Below are positions 38,788 through 62,100 of a stretch of 64,000 nucleotides of DNA, piece by piece; the stretch's first letter is position 1; every line of letters begins with the position of its first letter. The notes beneath the pieces are model-generated. The model made no database searches and had not been told where the DNA came from. It was given only the letters and a program-made list of their open reading frames with translations. The translations under genes were made by a program, and so were the position numbers. Where the stretch lies: the NCBI GenBank assembly GCA_037903355.1, contig JBAJFE010000004.1, forward strand, positions 1,116,001 to 1,180,000, in the 5' to 3' direction. Source of the DNA: Trichuris trichiura (lineage: Eukaryota; Nematoda; Enoplea; Trichinellida; Trichuridae).

Positions 38788-38837
38788 GTCGTCAGCCATG
38801 AATGGTGGTCCCCGACCCACCATTCATGGCTGACGAC
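38788..38837. repeat. Perfect 21-nt inverted repeat with an 8-nt loop
   Basis: Arms 38788-38808 and 38817-38837 are exact reverse complements (GTCGTCAGCCATGAATGGTG plus one G), with loop TCCCCGAC. It lies in non-coding DNA about 2 kb upstream of NALCN exon 1. Confidence 0.9.
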
Positions 38838-39280
38838 ACAACCGAAGCGTAAAAGTCAAGCAAACCTTCCCAAAGGGTAGTGGCGGCATTATGCCCGCTG
38901 AACAATGCAACTGTATCAGACATCTAATGGAATAGCTTCATTACAGCTTATTCATGAAATGATCAACCCGTGGGACGCCTGTTAGCTGGGCGGCTCATTA
39001 TACTGCTTTCTTCTCACAGGCGATCGAAGTGGCAAGAACACTCAGTGGCATGGTTCTGACGCGGCTGGCACGTCACTGAGAAGCCGCAATCAGAATCGTT
39101 GGAAAGTTTATTCGATTCTCTTCCGGACAATGACAGGCTGTGTCCGTGGTCATGGGTTTACACTGCAAGCGTATACTGAAAAATCAGCCAAGTCGTAATC
39201 GATCTTTTCGGCCAACTAATAGTTGACCCATTGGGCAAGCCAGCTGGCGTAAAGTGGAACCACTCATCTCATTCCAGTTT

Positions 39281-39523
39281 TCATCGATGTGCAGTGATTT
39301 GAACTCCCGAGCATTGGATACCGGCTTGAAAATAGCAAATCGACTTGATCGACGGACAATCGGCAGATTCTTTTTCTATGCGTAAAAGGGAGTAGTCGCT
39401 GTTGAGAACACAATCCAGCAGAGACGTAGTGACTAAGACGGCGGTTACATTACTGGAAGTTGCGATCACAATGCGTCTTAATTGGGGGTCTGCGAAAAGA
39501 ATGATTAAATTAATTTGAACCAC
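39281..39523 (-). pseudogene. Possible superfamily 1 helicase-like exon fragment
   Basis: An open minus-strand stretch contains RRIVIATSSNVTAVLVTTSL followed by LD. This loosely resembles motif Ia of superfamily 1 (UPF1/DNA2/MOV10-type) helicases, where a small-side-chain SN is followed by V and a leucine-rich helix. An acceptor-like TTCTTTTCGCAG lies just upstream. I found no Walker A exon before it and no DEAD/DExxQ motif after it, so it would be an isolated fragment or chance similarity. Confidence 0.2.
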
Positions 39524-40760
39524 TGCTAGTTTCGATCAACCTTTGGGTCGAATTGAATACTTGGTCGATCGAGTTTCGCGGTTAGCTTATATTGTCCGTT
39601 CAGACCCAAACGGTTAACCAATTGGGCAGTTGCTCAGTTTCGTAGGCACCATTTTCAATCCTCTACTGAGGACAACGAGCGCTATACTGCAATTGATCAC
39701 CGAACTTTTTCCCATTGCATTCTTGCTGCACATCGAATTCTGCTCACCTGCGAACACAAGCGACTCCTTGCTAAATAGCAAAAGTGAAGGTTAAGCTCAG
39801 TATGCCCAACGCTTAGACGGGATCAACGTAGTTGACAGGCGCCCCTGCAAACGATCTGCAAAGGAATCCTGTTGCTGCCGAAATGCTCACGTAGAACTGA
39901 GGATGTTTCACCAAATTCAGACCCTCATCAACAGGCAGTGAAGTGTCGTTGCAGCATTCCAGAAGTCGCGACTGGAACTGCCCTCACCAATTGCTGGCGT
40001 GACATTCGGCTGCATGCAGCTGACGAGAAATTCAACATTGAGCACGACTGGAATGAATTAAAGACTGGGATAACACCATCGACTTCACAGCACTTGTCCT
40101 CTCTATTCTATAGACGAGTATTATTCGATTTCTGTGATGCCAACCAATTCAGTTCGGCTGGTAGCAGATCTTTGGCGGCTGCTCGTGTTGTAGTCATCCG
40201 GTTTTTCTTCTCTTTCTCCCAATGGCTACTGGTAACTGCTTTCTTTTTGTCACTTGAAAGTGGGGGTAGCAATTTTTTATTACGAAACCGCGCGCGTCCC
40301 TATACGGAAAATGTGGTCATCGAGGCAATAGACCTATTCATGAGAGTAAACGTTTTCCGATAACAATGCCAGTCAGAATGCTCTATATGACAGCCGCGAA
40401 CCCTGGAGGTTTCTTCATTTCTGAAGGTTCCGCTTATTGGAAGAGCTCAGCGGTTCGTCTGATCGTTAACCCTTTAAGACCAAGGAAGCCCGTAGTAGCG
40501 AAACAGAATTACGAGACGTCCATTATGCGGCAGTAGCGGTCAGCCACCCCCTGCTTGACCGTAAAGTAACCCTGGAATAAAATTCCTAATTCAACCAACG
40601 CAGACTGATTGAATTCGATCGTATACTGCCGTTAGGAATGCTTAATCTATTTTCGCTTTGAAAATCTGGTAGACCGACCATCAAGTCGGCAAATAGCTTA
40701 CGAGCTGCATGTTCTGCTAGTGCATGATGGACGTCTGAATTTGACCATATATTTTTGCCT

Positions 40761-40766
40761 TTTCAG
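40761..40766 (+). promoter_or_regulatory. Splice acceptor upstream of the NALCN start codon
   Basis: TTTTTGCCTTTTCAG ends at 40766, 29 nt before the ATG of exon 1. It may be a spliced-leader acceptor or the end of a 5' UTR intron. Confidence 0.5.
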
Positions 40767-40795
40767 TAACTAAAGCAGCGGCCATATCGTCGGCC

Positions 40796-52264
<11,469 letters not shown>

Positions 52265-53054
52265 CAAAATTCATAGGCTCTCCTTACTCAGACGCTCGTA
52301 ATATGCTGAAAGATAAAAGTGGAGTACTTTCAGCCGTCATTCTGCTTCACTGCAGAATCAGCAGCCGTTTCAGGGTCTGCTTCAAACAGTAAGAGCGTTG
52401 GTGCTATGATGATAGTGAGCTTTTGCTCTTGTTGAAAACTGGTTAAGTGAATCGGAGTCTTTTTCATTTAATGGAACTCTCAATGGGTCATACGCACAGC
52501 TCGAGTGGAATTGTACAGCAAAGTCAGTCATACAGTCTTTGTGTTTACTATTAATGGATTGTTGAAAGTATGCGAAGTTGCTCATTAAATCCCCTCGTTT
52601 GTTTTGTTGCTTCAGCCAATTATTCTACCTTACGAACAATTCGCCCAATTGTGTAATGATCAAAGGGATTTGGAAAGTCGCGCTGTCCAGTTTACCTTTC
52701 CGATGAAGAAATATGATTAAATTTTATAGATGAGATCGCCAGTTTCTTCTTTTACCGTTCTGTAGGACGAGATTAAGTAAATTTGGAAATCAATTTTTAA
52801 TTGTTCCTATAAGTCAGATAAGAAGGAAAGATAAACTGTTGCAAGCATCGCTAGCGTCAGCGAAAGTATCAAACGATATATTTCTTTCCTTATCAGTCTA
52901 TGTCACGTGATTGCTTTTGACAGCTGCTGCTCAGACGAAAATGTTGTCCACTGAAAACCAGTCATTGTAGACGTGCAGATATTTTTGGGCAATCTCCTCT
53001 GGTTCCTTCTTGCTACCGAGTAGTTCTGTCTACATATCATCGAGTCGAGCAGAT
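52265..53054. other. Intergenic region between NALCN and the SLC22 gene
   Basis: About 790 nt separates two plus-strand genes. I see the NALCN 3' flank and the SLC22 promoter side, with no open frame resembling a protein and no repeat. A clear AATAAA near the NALCN stop was not found. Confidence 0.5.
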
Positions 53055-56000
53055 ATGAGTGGCAAGAAGGTAACAGGTGGCTTTTGGAGCCGCTACCAGA
53101 CCATGGTTTACACGCTTACCTTTTTCGCTGGGATATATCAAGGCTCTCAAGTACTGCTAACATTCTTTACAATGGCTACTCCTAACACCAGGTATCAGTT
53201 TCGCTCGCCGAAAGAAAATACCTTAAGACGTGTTTACTGTTACTGTTCTGTGCGAAGTAACGTCAGTTTCGCACACGTAAGTTACTTTCAAGCAACTTGC
53301 TGCTTTTAGCAAGGTTTAAGTAATCGACACTGCTTTCTGAAGGCGCTAACTCAGTTTGATGACCAATGCGTTCAAATAATTTCTTATTTTTTCTTTTGCA
53401 CGTACGCATCTGAAAAATCATTGACAATCATTAAATATGCCAATACTTTTAATGCTTTTAACGGCATTTTCTTTCAAGCGTAATGCTACCACTGCCAACT
53501 CCAATGGCTCCACTGCCTTTAATACCATAACAAGTAAATGGGAGGGGCCAAATTCGCTATGTTAGTTTTTTAGGTAACTTGATCAACGATAATGCTGCTT
53601 TTGCACACTGTGCGAATCGTTCTTCAATAACGGCACTCTGAAGTGTATCCATACTTTAAGTCGCCTTGAAGAAACTACACTCATAGGCAACTCGCGCTGA
53701 CTGAAATTGTAGGGGATTCCCCTTCTCGCGATAACATTTCGTTCCGACCGCTTTGCCTTAACTGCTTTCCATCTTTTTTCCTCACGTTCGATTATATAGT
53801 CATCTAAAGGGTATCAGACTTCATGATGAGATCCTAGTGAATTCGCTCCTCATCTAGCTCGTTTTCAAGCCATAGTATCTTGTCACCTACTATCGCACTA
53901 ATGGGAGAATGTGTTTGCGGATGTCTACAAAACCTTCCTCGAAATGCTGTACGTGCATTGCTGTGTGACATCTTTTTGTGCAGCATCGATATTTGGGATA
54001 ACATCGAATTCAGCAGCTCTTAGAGTTGGTGTTAATGTCTGCCGTAAAAGATGTACCCAACTTGTTTTTTGCTCTGTCAACCCGTATAACTCGCAAGAGC
54101 TAATATTATTAATATTAATAATAGTTGAAAAAACGCAGGGAAAAAGCTTGCAACAATAAGGAAAGCCTTATTTTAATATATGAACCAATTCCACTGTGTT
54201 TTTTTCAATGCACTATTCTCTGGCATTCTCACATTCACCTCAACGCTTAATCTTTTATTTGTACAGACGTAAATCAAGCGTTGGAATTTCTTTCTAATTT
54301 TTACGCGACATGCGTAAACATAAAAAGCAGCCATTTATGTCGGTGTAACAATTGCATACTTTGCTTAAGCCTTATCCGGTTGAAAATACCTATGGCTTTC
54401 TGGATACAGCCATGTCAGACGACCATTCAGTATTACGTCTTCGTCATTGGCAGGGAGTGTAATTCGCTTTGAATCACGAAACGAACATATTCTAATAATA
54501 GATTCTTACAGTGACAGATTGTTCCCGCCTTAGATAACGATTATCAACGATTGTGACTGGTCGAATTAACCAGACTTTTCTGAAGGTTTTTTTGGGTTGT
54601 TGACCGCTCAGCGAAAACAAAAAATAGCAGAAGGAAGGAATTGCTTTATAGTCGACTTAAACTTTCACCTAATGTTAGGTCGTTTTAAATTCGCGCAAAA
54701 GTCCTTCAGTTAATGTCGCCGCATAGATTGATAAATTGGACTTTAACACGCCACGTTCGAAGCGCGTCTCGTTAATGGCAGCACGGAGCTACTTGTGTAA
54801 GTGGGCATCTTACTGGCACAGATAAGCACAGGGGTCTCGTAATGCCTTTATTGCACTCATAAAATGTGCAGTGTTTTAGGCTGATAATTTCGCTTTATAC
54901 GTTCTCTTCGAAAGGTCACAGTAAGTTGTTTACAACTGGTCTTGCCATATCACAATGGTGTAGAGCATAGTTTCTCAACTTTTTTTGCCCCGGGGCTCCC
55001 CTAGGCCTTGTCAGGGCCCCCTTAATCCTTGTAAGGGCCCACCGTTTATTGGGACAATGTCCTGCCGCATTATCCTCCAGGGCCCCCTGGCTTCCAGGGC
55101 TCCCCTAAAATCTCCCAGGGCCCCCCAGGGGGGCCCCAGGGCCCACGTTGAGAAACACTGGTGTAGAGTGTTGGAATATTGGTGATCGAAGTGAAAATAG
55201 CGCAGGAGATTTAATAGTTTGATCTGCAGCGACAGGAAAGAGCGAAACAAGCCAAACTAACGGAACATATAGCAAGGAAGAGGAGTACAGTAACATAGAA
55301 AGTGTGCGCAGGTATGGGCGGGTGAATAGGTGTCAGAGAATTGTCGCTTCGTCCAGCATAGAAGACGATGGTGACTTTTACGCTTTTCACTAGCGGCCAG
55401 AACTTAAAAGTTGGACAGACTATTTTTTAGTCATTGTCTACTCTAGTTAAGCTAACAATGCAATGTTCATGTGCAGATGTGCCGAAGTATTAGCAGGTGC
55501 TTGCAATGTACAGAAGCATATTTAGGTTACGTAATCCCCGAAGCACCAGTGCGCTGCAGCAGCGAGACGGTGCAAGTTTAATCTTAAAATCACTATTTAT
55601 TTAGCTTTTTAAGAATAGCGACGAAACTACGTTAGAAAGGGAAATATGAGCATTCATTTATTTATTGACGTAGTGGAACAAAGAAAAGCTGCCGTACGTG
55701 AACGCATAAAAATAAGTTTGATTATTCAAGTGAGCAAGAAATCAACGTGCCCTATCAAAACCAAAGGAAAACACCGTTACTAAATTTTTAGTGTTTTATG
55801 CAATGCGCTCCCTTTAGAGGAGTATTTATTCCTGAGGAAAGTCTAAAGTTGATTACTTAAATGCAAAGCCGTTCCTAATAATCTTACTGGATAAGATGCG
55901 TAATGACATTTTAAGATTTATACGCTATTCTGATGCTTCAGATGCTTCATTCCTTCTACTGACGGTATCAGAGGCAAGTCTGATGGCTCAAGTGACTATA

Positions 56001-58654
56001 GTTCAGTATTCGCACATAACATGAGCGAACAGTTGCTCGGCGTTCGAGTTCTTGATTCAGGAAGTGACGTTTACTGCACCTACTGCGAAAAGGGTTCGGC
56101 AAACATATGTACCGAGTCGCTTACTAGGAAAACTTGCGACTTTGGATATGTTTACGACAGAACTGATTATGTCAGCACAATGACAACAATGGTATGTCGT
56201 GCCTTCTTAGTATTCACAATTTTCCATGCAAACTTTCAGTATAATTTAGTTTGCGACAGAGCGTGGATGCGTGACCTTATAAAGTCGTTATGGATGTTCG
56301 GAGTTCTTCTGGGTAGTTTGACTCTTGGAACACTCTCCGATAGGTTCGTCAAATTTCGCGTACCATCTCTTAGCTAGCTAAGTTACCCTTTTCAAGATAC
56401 GGACGAAAAACTATTTTTATAATTTCATCATTCGCAGAAGTTACTCTGGCTTGCTCATTGCCATTTGTGAATTCCTACTATGCGGTGGCATTTGTGGAAT
56501 TCGCTACCGGCTTGTGCAGCGCTGGAGTGTTTATGGCTGCATTTATCATAGGTAAGAGGTATAGCCTATAAGCTACGCAACAACTATTAGTACGACCTAC
56601 ACTGGATAACTTCACATATACGCCACTGAAATTGAAATCTCTTCTTAGTAATGGAGCTTTTCGACGGCCCGGCAAGAACCATTGCAGGAATTGGTTTACA
56701 GTCATCTTGTACGGCTGGCTACTTCCTTAATGGCGTAATTGCTTACCGTATGCGAGACTGGAAGCAATTACAGTTAACTTGCAGCATAATTGGTTTGGCC
56801 TTTATTCCCTACGTATGGTATGTTAAAGGCAGTGATTACCCTTAAAAGCCGGTTAGCCTGAATCACCATGCAAATTTTTTAGGATAATGCCAGAATCGCT
56901 TACATGGCTTGTACAGAGAGGAAAAATGGCAAAAGTCTTTCAACTTAGAAAGAGAATTGCCAGAATTAATGGCCGACAGGAATTTGCAGAAATGTGCGAA
57001 ATTCCAATGGTAACGGAACCAAGAATCTCATTCACTTTTTCAGCACAGTGGGATATTCGTAAATTTAGTACGCTGGAGTAGAAAAAATGTTTATTTTATT
57101 ATGAATGCTCTTCCGCTGGAATATGTAAGGTACAAACAAAGATTTAAAATACTTTTGAAGTTGTTAAAGTTAAGACATGTATTTAGAACGCAACGTGAAT
57201 CCGACAGTAACAATATTGTAGACGCTTTAAATTTATTACATTTCGTTATAATTATTTCCTTAGTTTAGGCAAGAGAAGAAAGCATTCACGCACATGCAAG
57301 CCTGATCGATCTATTTCGCCATAAGCGCCTAGCCCTCACCTTTACTTTAACTGCTTATAACTGGTATGCAAAAGTTCTGAAATTGTAAGCTTGCGGATAG
57401 TGCGAAACGCTTACGGTTTTAATGATGCTATACCACTGTTCAAATCACGTCAGCGCAGAAGTCCCTACTTTTGAATGTAGAAGCAGTTAGAAAAATATTA
57501 AGAACAGAGCACCGTCTTTCTTATTACAAGCCTTTTGCATTAAAGGTTAACCGGAGCGATGGCTTATTATGGATTGTCTTGGTATACCAGCAGTTTACCA
57601 GGAAACACCTATGTCAACTATTTCATCTCAGCTGCGGTCGAATTACCAGCTTATATCCTATCCGCCGTCATGTTTGAATGTTTTGGTCGAAGAAGCGCAC
57701 TGTCCAGCATGTACCTACTTGCTGGACTATGCTTATTGGTTGCTGGACTGCTTAGGGCAGGTAAACTTTCAATCAACTATCCCATTATTGTACAATAGAT
57801 AATAAAAGCACTCTATATTGATGATACTGAATAAATGAATATGTTTTTATGAGTCAGCTTTCTACGAGAAGTTTAGCATGAAAGCGTTTCAGCCTAAGCT
57901 TTGTGAGTAGTTGTAAAAAACACGTAAATCTGATCAAATATCTTGCACTGCGTTGTAATGCACATCTAAGCAAGTGTTAGGGAGGAAGTATTAAATGCCA
58001 TCACTGCCATGGCCACTTTCGTTTGCAGGTGTTGATCCACTCACTTTTTGTAAGACCACTGTCGGCATCCGTAGATTTAGAAACGTCTTCGCTTTCAGAT
58101 CAAAAAATTATGATCACCATAGTTGCCATAGCCGGAAGGACATTCGTCGCCGCAGCATACGCGATGGCTTACAACTACGCAGCAGAAATGCTTCCCACTG
58201 AATGTAGACATGCGGGAACTGGAATCTGTTCCATGTGTTCAAGGCTTGGAGCAATAGCTGCGCCTCAGATCAATCTTTTGGCAAGCTATGGGCTTAGAGG
58301 AAAAGCCCAAATGATGGAGGTTCAAATATTTTAATCGTAAAACTTTCTAGGGTTATTACGTCGCCCACTGGATGCCAATAGTAGTATTTGGATGCTTCGC
58401 TCTTGCATGCGGACTGTTGGACGTTTTCTTGCCGGAAACAAAGGGAAAAGCGCTACCCAACAGCATAGAAGATGCACTCAGCTTGGTATCCAGGTAATTT
58501 TTGATGGTAACCTTAAGCATTGCTCAACATGAAAGGTTCAAGGAAAAGCTCACCGAAGAAAAAAATCGATTCACAGCCACCAATAAAAATCACTGCCATT
58601 TCGGAAGATGTGAAGCGAGCGGTCAACAGTTTACGCATTTCGACGAAACTATAG
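53055..58654 (+). CDS. SLC22-family organic ion transporter, 11 exons
   Basis: A major facilitator superfamily transporter of organic cations, anions or carnitine at the plasma membrane. Exons: 53055-53191, 55972-56191, 56240-56343, 56397-56551, 56649-56817, 56883-57009, 57269-57363, 57546-57760, 58099-58280, 58351-58493 and 58543-58654; phases close to 552 residues, the family size. Features in order: first helix (YTLTFFAGIYQGSQVLLTFF), a cysteine-rich extracellular loop ending CDFGYVYDRTDYVSTM, then NLVCDRAWMRDL, FGVLLGSLTLGTLSDR, VMELFDGPARTIAGI, the MPESLTWLVQRGK motif, LIDLFRHKRLALT, FECFGRRSALSSMYLL, YNYAAEMLPTECRHAGTGI and the end block DVFLPETKGKALPNSIEDAL. The intron at 58281-58350 has a GC donor. 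The last exon (basic tail, VKRAVNSLRISTKL) is less certain; otherwise the protein stops at a TAA just after exon 10. Substrate cannot be told from sequence alone. Confidence 0.93.
54966..55160. mobile_element. hAT-type MITE with an extremely GC-rich core
   Basis: A 195-nt element lies between exact 8-nt direct repeats GTGTAGAG (54958-54965 and 55161-55168), the duplication length of hAT elements. The terminal inverted repeats are CATAGTTTCTCAAC and GTTGAGAAACACTG, close to the common hAT end CAGTGNTTCTCAAC. The interior is packed with GGGCCCC and CCCAGGGCC words, some pairing as short palindromes, in sharp contrast to the AT-rich surroundings. It sits in intron 1 of the SLC22 gene and has no coding capacity. 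Confidence 0.85.
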
Positions 58655-59123
58655 TCTGAAAGGCCAGTTACGGTGCGTGCATCCATTTTCTTCAAGGGGA
58701 TTTGCTGAATCTACATGTTGCTGCATATAAGACTAAAATAATTTGCATCAGTCACAAAAAGGTGCAAAATGCTAATTTTCTAGCAGTGAAACAGCCTTAA
58801 ATGGCTAATCTTTTTTTTATACGCTGTGCATAATCTCTTGCAACGGAATGATAAAATAGCAAAGTATAAATAAGCTATTCAAATGTAAACACTAACAGAA
58901 GAGGTCCAAAGCAAAACGCGCTGACTAGCGACTAATTCTTGCACGCACACAGCAGCGAAGAAAGGCTGAAGAGTTACCTGCTTTGAGATTACTAAAAACG
59001 TTCGACAGTTTTTTCATTTCCAGACTTCTCAGGTTTCGTGTCAGAAGCTTTGTAGAACCTTCGCACTAGCGGTGACAGTAAGCAAGGGTTGACATCCTTG
59101 TTATTTTTACATCCTAAACTTTT
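58655..59123. other. Convergent 3' intergenic region
   Basis: 469 nt lies between the stop codons of the SLC22 (+) and SLC5 (-) genes, which converge. No further frame or repeat is recognisable. Confidence 0.6.
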
Positions 59124-62100
59124 TCAGTTTATAAATCGAACTGCTATTCGATTGTTTACCGCACCAGTAAGGACATGTACAAAGGTGGCCAAAAATAACG
59201 TCACCAAGAAACCAACCACGCTGTAATACTGATAAGAGATTTTGTATACTTCCGCTTCAGGTCCACTATAACAAAGCGTATAGAAAATATAAAGTGCGCA
59301 TCAACTCACTTGTATCCATGAGGTATAAAAACATGATTCCTTTTCCAGTCGGGTATTGTCACATTAGGGAGAGGACGAGTACCGTTGATATGACATCCAC
59401 TGGTCGACAAAGGCAACAGATAGGGCACAACACCAACAATAACTGTCCCAAGCGCCAGCCATAAAGTAGATGCGAGGCCACCTAACATGGCAATGCCGAT
59501 ATCCTTGAAGAATGTAAACAAATAGCCTAATTCGAAAACTTCACTGCTAATTTTACCAGTGAGTTTATAAACGGTAGAAACATTCCTGAGAAGAAAACAC
59601 CCAAAAGTGGGCCGCCGACAGTGCCGAAAATGCTAAGTGCAATTTGTATGATATTTGACTGCACATGACCAACAGCAAAAGCAAGACCTAATATAACTAG
59701 TCCGCAAGTACAAGCTGAAAAGCTAGCCGGCTAGATTAGCTTTTCAAAATGCCAATTATTACCAAGACATTTAGACACGAAAGCTGAGGTGGCAGATGAT
59801 AAGGGTTTTTTCGCGAACCTTCGGTGAAGAGGTGTTACGACATCCTGCAATAGCACAGCTGCTAAGGCGGTGAAGCCACTTGCCAAAGTACTGAAATAAG
59901 CATCCAAATACATTACACGTACAACCATTAGAACTATCTTACCTTAAGCCGGCACCGTAAATGGAGGCGACAAAAAGTCCAGGTAAACCAGTAGCGTGGG
60001 AAAGTTTGTTCATGACATAAAAGGGCAAAATTTGATCCACTTTGGTTGTCAGTCCAAGCATTCTTGGGTCACACTCGCCGTAAGCATGGTAAAGAATCAT
60101 TCCAATAATCATTAGCAGCAAAAGGCAAAGCGCATCGAGGGGAACATTCCATAGTATCATTTTTTGGGCATTCCTCAAAGACGCCATTGAAAAGTATCTC
60201 TGCACCCCCATTTGATTTGTCGTAAATTGACATATGACGGTGAAGGTGCCACCAATCACGACGCTCCAAATGGAATGGCGCACGCGGGGATCAATTCGAA
60301 CGTCGGAAAAGTCCATTCTCAGCCCGGCGACATTGTATGCCCACACCTCTTCTATACCATTTGCTTCCAAACAACCGGTTATAATGATGGCAAATGCTCC
60401 GGCTATCACCAGCAATACTTGCAAAGCGCTTGTCCATACAACAGCATTTGAACCACCCAAGGTGGTATAGAATGTGGCAAGCAGGCCTGTCACTAGGGTT
60501 GATGTTGTTATGCTCATTGGAGTTACAGAGCTCAAAGCTAAGGCGGGAGCATACAATACCACAGAAATGTAGAGAAACTAAAAGGACAACGAATTTTACG
60601 TTAACGCGCATCGGAGACAAGAAAGTTCAAGAATACAAGCTGAAGAAAAACATCTAAAAGTGCACTGCCTGTTGGCACTATGCTATTGATATCTGACGAA
60701 TAGCAAAATGCGTATTAACATAATTAGCATATTTACAAGTCTATTACATTTTTAGAGTATTAACGAAATATTCACCACTTCAGTCGTAATGGAGCACCAA
60801 CCTTTTTATATGCGTCAGGACCTGAAAGAAGACAGAGACATTTTATTACTAACTCCTTTAATCAATAAAAGGAACGTGCAAATCATACCTATCTACGAAT
60901 AAGTATACATTTGTGTACATTTTTAAAAACTGCAAAGACATATAAAACCAATTAAGTGAAATGGTTATGCAAATTAGTTGTTATCCAATCAAAAAAAGCG
61001 AAATCTAAAGCTGATAGCTTTCTAGCCGGCAAAAATTTCAAGAAAATGTTTTCCTTGCTTGTCTTGGCTGAAAGAGGTGATCTTGAAAAGCTTATTTACT
61101 TGAAATTGTTAAAGAGTTCTGAAAAGATTCATATCCTACAAACTGTTGCTGATATGTTTAACTAAACTGGGCATGCTGAAATCATTCGCTATAAAAATGG
61201 CAATATCAATGAATGCCGCGCTATTGCGTACATTAAAGGAAGCGTCTCAATTACCATAACAGCAGATTAACCTAAAAATGAGATAGCATTCCGAACCCAC
61301 TTCGATAAAAGACAACAAACAGCTGGGAGTGACTACAATGAAAGATATCCACTGTTAGAAGGTTATCAAAAGCGAACGAATGATTTCAAATGCATTTCAT
61401 TGAATTTCATCTATGTTACTTAGGTTGATGGTCCCTTCACAATTAACAAACGCAAAGGTAGTAGAGATATTTTCCCCCAGAAAAGCATCTACCTTTCTGA
61501 TTCTCATTTAAGGAAAAAAGTAATCATTTACTGATGAGAATCTTCAATAGGAAGCTCTTCAGGTGTATTTCATTACTTTAGTCTTATTTAACCTCTGTCA
61601 TAGCACTGCCTCATAACGAGATTCACGTCATTGCAACATAGCCCTCTCCTGTTTAAAATTGCGTGCCGCAACGCTCATGGAGCTGTTTACAAATAGAGGA
61701 AAACGTTTTTACGGTATGAATGTTGTAACGATAACAAAAGCAAAACATGAACTGCTACTTCAAAGTAAATTATTTATAACTGCGCGCTAAGCTAAATACA
61801 GGAAGCTTTTAACAGGCGGGAAGGATACTACAGCTTTTACGGCTTTATTTTTACAGATGAAACCAGACGCTTCTCCCTCAGCGTTTGTAAGTTTCAAACC
61901 CACGCTGAAGAGTGCATTTGCAGTATGCAGAAAGCTTTCTCAGTTTTTAGAAACAAAAAATGGCTTTACCAGCAGAAATTTAGACTAAAATCTGAGTTAT
62001 GCAACGCAATTTATAAACTTGATTACCATTTCGAAACAAAATATGAAGGAAGCCATCCGCCGAATCACTATGTTGAATCGCATTTCCAAATACTGTAATT

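Larger units (their letters stand above)
15305..40795. other. 25-kb region without a recognisable gene
   Basis: Only short frames occur, most under 100 codons and overlapping frames on the other strand. Identifiable content is repetitive: an AT-cored inverted repeat (18921-19118), an AT microsatellite, tRNA-like fragments, an inverted pair of 400-nt repeats (25430-25830 and 27100-27530), a direct repeat (26512-26630), a transposon-like end (32226-32285) and a perfect hairpin (38788-38837). A possible small gene at 24562-24777 and a helicase-like fragment at 39281-39523 are listed separately. Frames at 29419-29745 and 29862-30053 (-) have somewhat coding-like composition but no recognisable motif. 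Distal regulatory DNA or unrecognised long introns of NALCN 5' exons cannot be excluded. Confidence 0.5.

Noticed and set aside
39872..40363. 163-codon plus frame starting at TTG
   Set aside because: No ATG near the start and no motif; the later part is low-complexity hydrophobic. It may be chance or a decayed gene.
54985..55250. Proline/glycine-rich open frames on both strands
   Set aside because: They arise from the GC-rich interior of the hAT MITE.
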